Below are positions 43,633 through 51,232 of a DNA stretch of 64,000 bases, one piece after another. Numbering within the stretch: position 1 is the stretch's first letter; every line of letters starts with the position of its first letter. A program made the position numbers and the translations under genes. Source of the stretch: Pseudanabaena sp. M085S1SP2A07QC (GTDB lineage: Bacteria > Cyanobacteriota > Cyanobacteriia > Pseudanabaenales > Pseudanabaenaceae); contig JADBWK010000035.1 of NCBI GenBank assembly GCA_020404895.1, positions 25,241-89,240 on the forward strand, in the 5' to 3' direction. The notes under the pieces are model-generated. The model was given only the letters and a program-made list of their open reading frames with translations. It ran no database searches and was not told where the DNA came from.

Positions 43633-43842
43633 TTATTTCTTCTTTGCTTTAGAGCTAACAGTCGTATCGATCAGTTCTAGCTCCGTTGCTCGAAAAGACA
43701 CAATCTTTTCCCAGTTACCACCACCAAAAATTACAGCAACACGCTCATCGGTTACCCGTTGTACCTGTCCTTGAAATCCGAAATAGGTGTCACCTTCGTT
43801 GACAACCCGCACCGCAGAACCTGGAAAAATGATTGGCTGCAT
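43633..43842 (-). CDS. ndhS: NAD(P)H dehydrogenase-like complex subunit S
   Basis: A 69-residue SH3-like protein: PGSAVRVVNEGDTYFGFQGQVQRVTDERVAVIFGGGNWEKIVSF is the NdhS pattern. NdhS forms the ferredoxin-docking site of the photosynthetic NDH-1 complex in cyclic electron flow. It heads the ndhS - ompA-like - rnz cluster. The C-terminal Lys-rich tail (SSKAKKK) is usual. Confidence 0.93.
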   Translation of the reverse strand: MQPIIFPGSAVRVVNEGDTYFGFQGQVQRVTDERVAVIFGGGNWEKIVSFRATELELIDTTVSSKAKKK

Positions 43843-43936
43843 ATTCTCTCAAAACTCCTTACTATGGGTTTAACTAGGTTCATTCTATATCTTTTGCTGC
43901 CGCTCTGATTATTTCGACCAACACTCGAATTTTTTG

Positions 43937-43983
43937 ACCTAGGGATGAAAGGTGGCGCTCCGCGCCACCTTTCATCCCTAGGT
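43937..43983. repeat. Perfect 22-bp-arm palindrome, GC-TCC-GC apex
   Basis: The arms ACCTAGGGATGAAAGGTGG, then CGC, pair exactly. It has no U-run and lies between the J/TPR gene and ndhS. Confidence 0.85.
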
Positions 43984-43995
43984 ATTTCTTTAGCA

Positions 43996-45123
43996 TTAGC
44001 GCTTCGAGTCATCTTGATTATCAGGTGAAGCCCATCCGAGCAGATTTGATAGCCAGCCGCGTTTTTGTGGTGGTGGCAAAGATGCTTTTTTTGTAGTTGC
44101 AGGATTTGGATTTGGCTCACTTTTATTATTGTCTTTAGCGGTATTTGTATCCGTCTGACTCGGAACTGGTTTACTGATATCGTTGATATGCTCTAATGCC
44201 AATGACTCCTTAGGATTAATCTGAAGCGATCGCTGAAAGCTAACTTTTGCCATTTGCGGCTGATTGATATTTTTATAAACCACACCGAGCATGGCATGAC
44301 ATTTACTATTGTTCTTATCCAGTTGGAGAATCGCGCGCAAATCCTTGAGAGCTGATTTCCAATCGCCCTGATTTATATAGATTTCACAAATTTTCAAGCG
44401 ATCGCCAATAGCTCCCGCATCACGCTCCTCAATTCTGGTTTGAATTATAGTTTCATCGGGATCGGGTTTACGATTACTAGGAGGCTGATAAATAGAGTAT
44501 TGAGGAGGAGGAGATGCGTAATTAGTTTTTTGGGGTGGAGTAGGATAGTTTGCTGAATAAGGTTGAGGGCTTTTGGTGGGTGACATGGGCATAAGGACGG
44601 GTGGCATGTTTTCTGCGCCATATTGGTAGCCTTCTTTATAGAGAATGTAAACCAGATTTAGTTCACTGATTTGGGCTGTATATTCCAGAATAGTTTTGAT
44701 CGACTGATACTGCACGTTCGCGATCGCGGCAACTGAGCGCTCGTACAGACCAGCATTAGGAGTCATCATCAACTCACAGGCGATCTTAGAATGAATTGGC
44801 ACATTGCGCGATTTTTGCATTAAACGCTTAGCAAGCAGCTTAAATATCCCTTGATAAGCTCTATGCTCTTCCTCTCTCATCAGCACGTTATAGGCTGGGT
44901 TAACCAGTTTTGCTAGATATAGCGTGGCGATTTCTTTTTCTTCATCTGAAAAGCCATAAACATCAGGGTGCAATATACGCGCAATGCTCAAATAAACATG
45001 ACGAATGTAAAAGGGGCTGCTGGTGATTGGTAAGCCCAAGGCAGCGTAGTAGTCATGATTGAACCGACTAATACCTCGATCAATACGGATAAACTGGAGT
45101 TTTAACTCCTTGGGCTGGTTCAT
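43996..45123 (-). CDS. J domain-TPR protein
   Basis: 375 residues. A J-like N-terminus keeps the HPD motif (YYAALGLPI...RILHPDVYGFSDEEKEIA...YNVLMREEEHRAYQG), although the sequence is diverged. A Pro/Tyr/Ser-rich linker (~190-225) follows, then TPR units (WKSALKDLRAILQLDKNNSKCHAMLGVVYKNINQPQMAKVSFQRSLQINPKES). It probably acts as an Hsp70 co-chaperone or membrane-assembly factor; the partner is not encoded nearby. The C-terminus is Asn/Pro/Lys-rich. Confidence 0.82.
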   Translation of the reverse strand: MNQPKELKLQFIRIDRGISRFNHDYYAALGLPITSSPFYIRHVYLSIARILHPDVYGFSDEEKEIATLYLAKLVNPAYNVLMREEEHRAYQGIFKLLAKRLMQKSRNVPIHSKIACELMMTPNAGLYERSVAAIANVQYQSIKTILEYTAQISELNLVYILYKEGYQYGAENMPPVLMPMSPTKSPQPYSANYPTPPQKTNYASPPPQYSIYQPPSNRKPDPDETIIQTRIEERDAGAIGDRLKICEIYINQGDWKSALKDLRAILQLDKNNSKCHAMLGVVYKNINQPQMAKVSFQRSLQINPKESLALEHINDISKPVPSQTDTNTAKDNNKSEPNPNPATTKKASLPPPQKRGWLSNLLGWASPDNQDDSKR

Positions 45124-45392
45124 GTTAGTTCGCTTTGCCCATATCAGGTGATGGTGGCGATCAAATTTATCTAAATAGTTATATCAATTATCAAAAGTAT
45201 GACTATATTCTCGATAATTAAAAAACAAAACCCCCACTGGTTTCGTTTTTTAAAATGGCAATATAATTTTAAAAATTGGTATTATACCAACAAAATCAAA
45301 AAAATAGAGTTGATGCATTATATATTCTCTATTTTAATCATTTAATAAACGATCTTTCTTTCTGCTTTTTCTTTTCTAGAAGCTAGAGGTGG

Positions 45393-45427
45393 CATAGAGT
45401 TACGGGGCTTCGCCCCGTAACTCTATG
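45393..45427. repeat. Perfect 16-bp-arm palindrome, GC-TTC-GC apex
   Basis: CATAGAGTTACGGGGC, TTC, then the complement. Confidence 0.85.
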
Positions 45428-45467
45428 TTGGGTTTTGATCTTGACCAAACGTGACGAAAGCTATAAA

Positions 45468-45506
45468 AAACAAAAGATGAATCGCGTCGCGATTCACCTT
45501 TTGTTT
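45468..45506. repeat. Palindrome with GC-GTC-GC apex
   Basis: AAACAAAAGATGAATCGC pairs with GCGATTCACCTTTTGTTT, with one mismatch. Confidence 0.8.
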
Positions 45507-45540
45507 CTATTAAAATCCATAACATCTATCTATTCTATTT

Positions 45541-45576
45541 TTTAGGTTTTCAGCGCCGTAAGCGCTGAAAACCTAA
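45541..45576. terminator. Palindrome just downstream of the M56 peptidase gene
   Basis: TTTAGGTTTTCAGCGC, loop CGTA, AGCGCTGAAAACCTAAA. It is in terminator position for the minus-strand operon. Confidence 0.65.
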
Positions 45577-45592
45577 AGCTGTACAACGTCAG

Positions 45593-46477
45593 TTAATAGT
45601 GCAAAGGCAATACAGCCAATGGTAATAGAGAAAACCCAATCCAAAATAGCGATCGCCAAGAAAATTGAGGCAAAGGTTCAGGTTCGGCTAATAAAAAGTT
45701 AACCCGCTCTTCTAAGCGATCGCTAGTATTTGTCGCTCCAAAAGCCGCCGCAAAAGTTTGGGTTGGATGTATATTGCTACTGACCATCGCCAGTAATGAC
45801 TCCGCTAGTAACAAACCATCTGCATATTGCGCAGCCCAACGATCAGCACGAAGTTCGCGCAATAGCAGCAACTCTTCCCATAAGGCTTGAGTATTTGGGA
45901 GCCAAGGCATCACTTGGCGGAGCGCCCCGAGCCAGAAAAACCAAAATGTATCGCGGTAGTGAGCATGAGCGCGTTCATGCAACAACACGGCTTCCAGATG
46001 ATCGGCATCAAGGCTATCGAGCAACCCTTGGCTGACATAAAGATGCGATCGCCAAAAACCAATTTGAGCAGCAAATAGCATTGGCATATTTAGTAGTCGC
46101 ATCGATTGCTTAACTGGGTTGACATCCAGAGAATCGCCAACAAGAGCTTGCAATTTTTGTAAAGACTGCCAGCCATTCAAGGCAAGTTGCCCAACGCGAA
46201 AAATGCTGTAAATCAAAAATATTAAAGCGATCGCATAGCTCAGCCGTCCTGCCTGTAAGCCGATCATTTGCCCTTCAGATCCCATGCAGAGCACTGCGAT
46301 CGCGGTCATGATTACTAATAGTGGCGGCAAGGCAAAGCATACAAGCGCCTTCTGCCAACGCATCTGCCAACCCCTAGGGAGGGCAACGTTGTCACCATTT
46401 TGCCAACCATATCGCAATCCCCAAGCTAGGCAAAGTGAGCCAAATATCATCACAAAATGTATGGAGAAAAAGGGCAT
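45593..46477 (-). CDS. M56 family (BlaR1-like) membrane metallopeptidase
   Basis: 294 residues from ATG 46477, preceded by GGAAGG. The frame extends upstream but would overlap the regulator gene. Several membrane helices surround the zinc motif LLHERAHAHYRD (HExxH), with the further acidic ligand in ELRADRWAA. BlaR1-type peptidases cleave a partner BlaI repressor when a signal binds. The partner repressor gene lies 4 nt upstream. No penicillin-binding sensor domain is seen at the C-terminus, so the signal is unlikely to be a beta-lactam sensed in the BlaR1 way. Confidence 0.88.
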   Translation of the reverse strand: MPFFSIHFVMIFGSLCLAWGLRYGWQNGDNVALPRGWQMRWQKALVCFALPPLLVIMTAIAVLCMGSEGQMIGLQAGRLSYAIALIFLIYSIFRVGQLALNGWQSLQKLQALVGDSLDVNPVKQSMRLLNMPMLFAAQIGFWRSHLYVSQGLLDSLDADHLEAVLLHERAHAHYRDTFWFFWLGALRQVMPWLPNTQALWEELLLLRELRADRWAAQYADGLLLAESLLAMVSSNIHPTQTFAAAFGATNTSDRLEERVNFLLAEPEPLPQFSWRSLFWIGFSLLPLAVLPLHY

Positions 46478-46481
46478 GGAC

Positions 46482-46916
46482 TTAACCTTCCTGTGATTGT
46501 TCTCGCGATTGACGTATATTTTGGAGACGGACAGCGATCGCTTCAAGCTTGTCCATACTGGCATGATCAAGATCATTTGCAAAAGCGGCAACAATATCCG
46601 CATCACCCACTTCTAAAAAGCGATTGAGTTGATGATACGCCTCTAATGCTTGTGCTTCTTCACGAGAAATTTTTGCTTGCCAATAGAGCGCACGACCCTC
46701 TTTTTCGCAATGAATCCAGCCCTTTTGCTCTAGTCGCCGCAATACAGTCATCACTGAGCCATAGGCTAATTCGCGATCGGGATCAGACAAGATGCGTTCG
46801 TGAATTTCCGTCGCACCTAACCTTGTGCTATCCCAAATAATATTTAGGATTTCCGACTCTAACGGGCCTAGCGATAATTGTTTCGGTCGATATTTCGGTA
46901 ACGGGGTCATAGTCAA
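46482..46916 (-). CDS. BlaI/MecI/CopY family repressor
   Basis: 144 residues: a winged helix (LGPLESEILNIIWDSTRLGATEIHERI ... AYGSVMTVLRRLEQKGWIHCEKEGRALYW), then a C-terminal dimerisation helix. It should repress its own operon and be cut by the M56 peptidase encoded next. Targets unknown. The gap upstream (46917-46942) is short, so the operator should lie there or in the palindrome at 46943. Confidence 0.9.
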   Translation of the reverse strand: MTMTPLPKYRPKQLSLGPLESEILNIIWDSTRLGATEIHERILSDPDRELAYGSVMTVLRRLEQKGWIHCEKEGRALYWQAKISREEAQALEAYHQLNRFLEVGDADIVAAFANDLDHASMDKLEAIAVRLQNIRQSREQSQEG

Positions 46917-46942
46917 GCCATATCATTTGGTATCACTATAGC

Positions 46943-46992
46943 GTTTTATTGAGATCAAAGCTTTGCTAGCAAAGCTTTGATCTCAATAAAAC
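46943..46992. repeat. Perfect 24-bp-arm palindrome upstream of the BlaI-like gene
   Basis: GTTTTATTGAGATCAAAGC, TTTGC, loop TA, then the exact complement. It could be an operator, though its length and form match the other intergenic palindromes. Confidence 0.75.
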
Positions 46993-47009
46993 CCATGTTT
47001 TGACAACAC

Positions 47010-47119
47010 AGCAAGTTGATCGCTAGCTCTGGAGCCGATCGCACAATTCGCCTATGGAATGCCGAAACTGGAGTGGCAGTCTCGACGGCAAAGTGAAAAT
47101 CTGGAAATTAGCGAACTGA
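47010..47119 (+). pseudogene. WD40-repeat remnant
   Basis: One frame reads LIASSGADRTIRLWNAETG, a WD40 blade. A neighbouring frame reads SLDGKVKIWKLAN then TGA at 47117-47119, the usual end of a WD40 protein. The two pieces are out of frame and lack most of a repeat between them. It is the decayed 3' end of a WD-repeat gene; nothing of it remains upstream. Confidence 0.7.
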
Positions 47120-47214
47120 TAAACATGAGTTAGCGCACCTCGCTGTCTCATGCTTTTGGGGTTTTGAACTGTTAAAATGCAGATAGCAGTTACGACAGCA
47201 ACTATGTAAGACTA

Positions 47215-48465
47215 ATGACATTAACCTATGAAAAGACCTTAGCAGATCGGGTCAGAGCAGATTTTGAGATTTTGGATCAAGAGGTCAATGGCAAGCCACT
47301 AATTTATTTTGATAATGCCGCCAGTTCCCAGAAGCCAAAATCGGTGCTTGCAGCTTGGAAATATTATTACGAGCATGACAACGCCAATGTGCATCGTGGC
47401 GCTCATACTCTCAGTGCTAGAGCTACTGACGCTTATGAGGGTGCGCGTGACAAAATCGCTAAATTTGTCAATGCTAAGTCATCACAGGAAATCATTTATA
47501 CCCGCAATGCCAGTGAAGCGATTAATCTCGTTGCCTATACTTGGGGATGGGCAAACCTGAAAGCAGGGGATGAAGTAATTCTCTCAGTTATGGAGCACCA
47601 TAGTAACATCGTGCCTTGGCAGTTGATTGCTCAGCGTACAGGCGCAGTTCTCAAATTTCTAGAGCCAACAATCTTAGGAGAATTGAGCTTAGAGCAGTTT
47701 AAATCTTTGCTCAACCCTAAAACCAAACTGGTGTCAATTGTCCATGTCTCCAATACTCTTGGCTGTGTGAATCCAGTAGAGGAAATGATTCCATTGGCTC
47801 ATGCTCAAGGAGCGAAGGTATTGCTAGATGCTTGCCAGAGTGTGCCACATATGCCCATTGATGTTCAGGCTCTTGATTGCGATTGGTTAGTCGCTTCTGG
47901 ACATAAGATGTGTGCGCCGACGGGAATTGGATTTCTCTATGGTAAGCGTGACCTATTACTAGAAATGCCTCCATTTATGGGCGGCGGCGAAATGATTGCG
48001 GATGTCTTTCTCGATCATTCCACTTATGCGGGCTTACCCCACAAATTTGAAGCAGGAACTCCTGCGATTGGTGAGGCAATCGCTCTCGGTGCAGCGGTGG
48101 ATTACTTAACTGCGATCGGCATGGATAAAATCCATGATTATGAACAGGAATTAATTGAATATTTGATGGATTATCTCGACGATATTCCTGACATCAAAGT
48201 TTATGGGCCAAGACATCACCGCGCAGGTTTGGCATCCTTCACGATCGCCCATGGAATTCATGCCAATGATCTATCAGCAATGCTCGATCAAGATGGTATC
48301 GCGATTCGTTCAGGACACCATTGCACTCAGCCATTACATCACTTTTTAGGAATTAGCGGCACTGCAAGAGCCAGTGTCTATTTCTATAATACCAAAGCCG
48401 AAATCGATACCTTTGTTGCTTCCCTAAAAGAGGCGATCGCCTTTTTCAAGAATGTGATGGCATAG
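47215..48465 (+). CDS. sufS: Cysteine desulfurase SufS
   Basis: 416 residues, PLP enzyme. The PLP lysine lies in [12 protein letters not shown], the catalytic cysteine loop in RSGHHCTQP, and [16 protein letters not shown] and [12 protein letters not shown] are the SufS N-terminal hallmarks. It supplies sulfur for SUF iron-sulfur cluster assembly. In cyanobacteria sufS usually sits with sufBCD, which is not in this window. An adenylate-kinase-like gene follows by 4 nt. Confidence 0.95.
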   Translation: MTLTYEKTLADRVRADFEILDQEVNGKPLIYFDNAASSQKPKSVLAAWKYYYEHDNANVHRGAHTLSARATDAYEGARDKIAKFVNAKSSQEIIYTRNASEAINLVAYTWGWANLKAGDEVILSVMEHHSNIVPWQLIAQRTGAVLKFLEPTILGELSLEQFKSLLNPKTKLVSIVHVSNTLGCVNPVEEMIPLAHAQGAKVLLDACQSVPHMPIDVQALDCDWLVASGHKMCAPTGIGFLYGKRDLLLEMPPFMGGGEMIADVFLDHSTYAGLPHKFEAGTPAIGEAIALGAAVDYLTAIGMDKIHDYEQELIEYLMDYLDDIPDIKVYGPRHHRAGLASFTIAHGIHANDLSAMLDQDGIAIRSGHHCTQPLHHFLGISGTARASVYFYNTKAEIDTFVASLKEAIAFFKNVMA

Positions 48466-48469
48466 ACCT

Positions 48470-49030
48470 ATGGCAAGAATCATTCTATTAGGCGCATCAG
48501 GTTCAGGACGTACTACTCAAGCTTTGCATCTACAATCTTTGCTCCATGTTCCTGTAATCTCAACCAGCGAAATTTTGCGTTTGGAGATGGCAACAGCAAC
48601 AGATTTAGGTATGGAAGTAAAAAAATTCATCGATGCTGGTGAATTTGTGCCTGACATGCTGATGATTGAGCTGATGCGATTGCGGCTTCAGATGGAAGAT
48701 GCTCAACAAGGATGGATTTTAGAAGGTTATCCCCGTACTTCTTTTCAAGCCGAGGAGCTAGATTTTCTATTGGAAGAGTTGGGCTGTCCTCTTGACCATG
48801 CAATTTATTTACAAGCCTCTGAAGAGACATTGATGCAGCGATCGCGATCTCGTGGTGGCTCCGATGACTCGATTGAGATAATTCAAAAACGAATTGAGCA
48901 ATTTTTAGATCTGACTATTCCTTTATTAGAATATTACGGCTACAAACAGAAATTACTAACTATCGATAGTGAGTTAGATGTAGCCACGGTCAGTGCTCAC
49001 TTAGAGCGTGGCATAAACTTAAACTTATAG
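48470..49030 (+). CDS. Adenylate kinase-like nucleoside monophosphate kinase, altered P-loop
   Basis: 186 residues, adenylate-kinase fold with a short LID. The NMP-binding region (ISTSEILRLEMATATDLGMEVKKFIDAGEFVPDML) and ILEGYPRTSFQAEEL are clear; RGGSDDSIEIIQKRIEQF keeps the DD...R pattern. The P-loop reads GASGSGRTT: arginine replaces the invariant lysine of GxxGxGK. Activity may be altered. It is 4 nt behind sufS. The stop codon lies in a palindrome. Confidence 0.82.
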   Translation: MARIILLGASGSGRTTQALHLQSLLHVPVISTSEILRLEMATATDLGMEVKKFIDAGEFVPDMLMIELMRLRLQMEDAQQGWILEGYPRTSFQAEELDFLLEELGCPLDHAIYLQASEETLMQRSRSRGGSDDSIEIIQKRIEQFLDLTIPLLEYYGYKQKLLTIDSELDVATVSAHLERGINLNL

Positions 49031-49064
49031 GATTGTGCCTCACAGGGGCATAATCCTATAAGTT
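49021..49064. terminator. Perfect palindrome covering the kinase stop codon
   Basis: AAACTTATAGGATTGTGCC pairs with GGCATAATCCTATAAGTTT with slight asymmetry, loop TCACAG. It is placed as a terminator but lacks a strong T-run. Confidence 0.6.
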
Positions 49065-49102
49065 TGAGAAATTTATTTTGAATACTTAACACAACAGAAT
49101 TC

Positions 49103-50212
49103 ATGAGCCTTAGTCCAAATTCGGAAAGAGCCTATTGGTTAGCATGGTCACAAATACGTGGTATTGGACCAGTATTAATTAAACGACTGTATCAAGCATT
49201 TGGCTCTATGTCTGAGGCATGGAATTCTTTGCCAATTGATTTGCAGACAATCGAAGGTATTGGTGGTCAGACCCTCGAATCAATTCGTCAAGCGCAGCGC
49301 GAAGTAGAACCTGTGGCTCTATTAGCAGTACATGAGCATGACAATCTTAACTTCTGGACTCCCAGCGATCGTGAATATCCGCAGTTACTTTGGGAGATTC
49401 CCGATCCACCACCAATTTTGTATTATCGAGGACATCTGACTCATTGGAATGAGCGGAACACCGTTGCGATCGTGGGGACGCGCAACGCTACACCCTATGG
49501 AAGACGCTGGACAAAGAAATTAGTCTCGGCTTTAGCGAACCGTGGGTTTACGATCATCTCTGGGATGGCAGAAGGTATCGACGGTGAAGCACACAAAGCT
49601 TGCTTAGAAGTTGGTGGTCAAACTGTTGCTGTAGTGGGGACAGGAGTCGATCGCATTTATCCGTACAAACACAAGTCACTGTACGAGCAGATTGTATCTT
49701 CAGGTTTAGTGGTGAGTGAATATCCCCAAGGGACTCCACCTGACAAAACTCATTTTCCCGCCCGTAATCGAATTATTGCAGGACTTAGCCGTGTGACATT
49801 AGTAATGGAAGCACCAGAGCGATCGGGAGCCTTAATCACTGCCTATCAGGCAAATGAATACGGGCGCGATGTCTATGCCTTGCCAAATTCCCTCGAAGTG
49901 AGTGAGGCAAAGGGTTGTTTGAAATTATTGGGCAAAGGTGCACAGGCGATTTTAGGTGTGGATGAGCTGTTAGAATCTTTGGGAATGTTGCCAAATTTAG
50001 ATAAGCCAGTACCTGCAATCGCTATTTCGGAATTGCCAGTCTTGCAACAAAATATTCTCCAAGCGATTGGGTTTGGCGATCCCGTCAGCTTAGATTGGAT
50101 TGTAGAACAAACAAAAGCACCTTCGGGTGAGGTTCTAGGATCTTTAACGCATTTGGAACTTGTGGGTGCGATCGCGCCATATCCTGGAATGCGATATCAA
50201 CGATTAGTGTAA
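49103..50212 (+). CDS. dprA: DNA-processing protein DprA
   Basis: 369 residues. An N-terminal helix-hairpin-helix region (IRGIGPVLIKRLYQAFG; IEGIGGQTL) precedes the Rossmann-like core (VAIVGTRNATPYGRRW, ISGMAEGIDGEAHKA, GTGVDRIYP, FPARNRIIAGLS, GRDVYALPN) and a C-terminal winged helix. DprA loads RecA on incoming single strands in natural transformation. Complete length. Confidence 0.95.
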   Translation: MSLSPNSERAYWLAWSQIRGIGPVLIKRLYQAFGSMSEAWNSLPIDLQTIEGIGGQTLESIRQAQREVEPVALLAVHEHDNLNFWTPSDREYPQLLWEIPDPPPILYYRGHLTHWNERNTVAIVGTRNATPYGRRWTKKLVSALANRGFTIISGMAEGIDGEAHKACLEVGGQTVAVVGTGVDRIYPYKHKSLYEQIVSSGLVVSEYPQGTPPDKTHFPARNRIIAGLSRVTLVMEAPERSGALITAYQANEYGRDVYALPNSLEVSEAKGCLKLLGKGAQAILGVDELLESLGMLPNLDKPVPAIAISELPVLQQNILQAIGFGDPVSLDWIVEQTKAPSGEVLGSLTHLELVGAIAPYPGMRYQRLV

Positions 50213-50213
50213 T

Positions 50214-50268
50214 CCCAAAGAAATTGTTGAAAGTGCTGCTTAGCAGCACTTTCAACAATTTCTTTGGG
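50214..50268. repeat. Perfect 26-bp-arm palindrome, GC-TTA-GC apex
   Basis: CCCAAAGAAATTGTTGAAAG, then TGCTGC, loop TTA, then the exact complement. Confidence 0.85.
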
Positions 50269-50413
50269 TTGCCTGTCATCTCGTTACGCTATATAGGGCT
50301 TGCTGAGAAGGGCGGAAACAGTTGATATTAATGGGTTTCAAGGATGATAAAAACTGATAAAATGCAAGGAAAAAGCATAAAAACAAGAAAAAGCCTTGCA
50401 GCAATAAAATTTT

Positions 50414-50612
50414 ATGTGCCGACGTTCCGCCAAAGGACAACCCCAAGGGCAAAAGTTACGCAAATCAATTCGGCAACAATTGGGATATGTACGTCGCAAT
50501 CTCGGTCATATTGATTCTTTGGTATTCGCAGGTGCATTACTGACAGAGTTGAGAAAGCATCTTTATCGGAGTTTGTTGGTGGTCAGTGAAGTATTTCGAC
50601 AACAACAATATA
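50414..50612 (+). pseudogene. Fragment of an IS5-type transposase
   Basis: About 65 residues (KLRKSIRQQLGYVRRNLGHIDSLV ... LRKHLYRSLLVVSEVFRQQQ) match the internal part of IS5-like transposases, between the linker and the VHEVYRQQ block. Nothing of the N-terminal or C-terminal catalytic parts is present. It runs straight into the CPXCG remnant at a CAACAACAA tract. Confidence 0.6.
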
Positions 50613-50783
50613 TACCTGCGCTTTTTGTGGAGAGAGACTAATACGACATTTGTTGATTTTAGTGGAGGAATGCAACAGTCTTATGTAGAAGATTGTCAGG
50701 TTTGCTGTCAGCCAAACATTTTGTATATTCAAATTGATGAAGACACCCTAGATATCGAAATTAATAGCGAATCAGAAAGTTAA
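50600..50783 (+). pseudogene. CPXCG-motif cysteine-rich protein, frameshifted and without a start
   Basis: One frame reads IYTCAFCGE. After an AGAGAG tract (50631-50636) the next frame continues TNTTFVDFSGGMQQSYVEDCQVCC...YIQIDEDT to TAA 50781-50783, which is the CPXCG (Cys_rich_CPXG) family. Removing one AG dinucleotide restores the frame. The upstream end is joined to transposase sequence, so the native start is gone. Confidence 0.65.
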
Positions 50784-51232
50784 GACGGACATAAAGCCCC
50801 AAACACAGTGGCGGCGGCGACGATTTGCGCCGCCGCCACTGTGTTTGGGGCTTTGAAGAGATCCCCCTCAAGCCCCCTTAAAAATGGGGAAGAATTTAAA
50901 TTCTTCCCCATTTTTTAAGCTGCCTTGTACATACATCTCAGTTTGTCAGTGAAATCAAAGAAATTACCCCATCCTAACCCTCCCCTTGCAAAGGGGGGGA
51001 ACAAGATTTCTGGTCTTCCCCCTTTGCAAGGGGGAGTTAGAGGGGGGTAAAAACAGAAATTTACGCTAGATAGGTACTTCTCAAACACGCTCTAAAGGGG
51101 GTAAGTCCGAATTGTGTGTAAACGGTAGCCATTTTCAATCAGGATTGAGGGAGATCTAGACAATTCTTAAACGGTTTCTTCGCTCTAACTATTCTAAAAT
51201 AAGTAGACTAATATTCAATTGACTCCTTGAAA
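50784..51232. repeat. Intergenic mosaic, inverted counterpart of 41.7-42.1 kb
   Basis: About 450 bases. A 62-bp palindrome at 50793-50854 (AAAGCCCCAAACACAGTGG ...) and another at 50881-50916 are followed by an ~85-bp block (50965-51055) that is the near-identical reverse complement of 41768-41856. A GGTAGCC-containing piece (51090-51135) and GGGAGATCTAGACAATTCTTAAA (near 51150) also match 41.7-42.05 kb. Confidence 0.8.

Larger units (their letters stand above)
45124..45592. other. Gene-free stretch with three palindromes
   Basis: About 470 bases, AT-rich, without a supported frame. It carries the palindromes at 45393, 45468 and 45541 (listed), and an AT-rich stem near 45298-45345 (AAAATAGAG ... 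CTCTATTTT). Confidence 0.6.
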
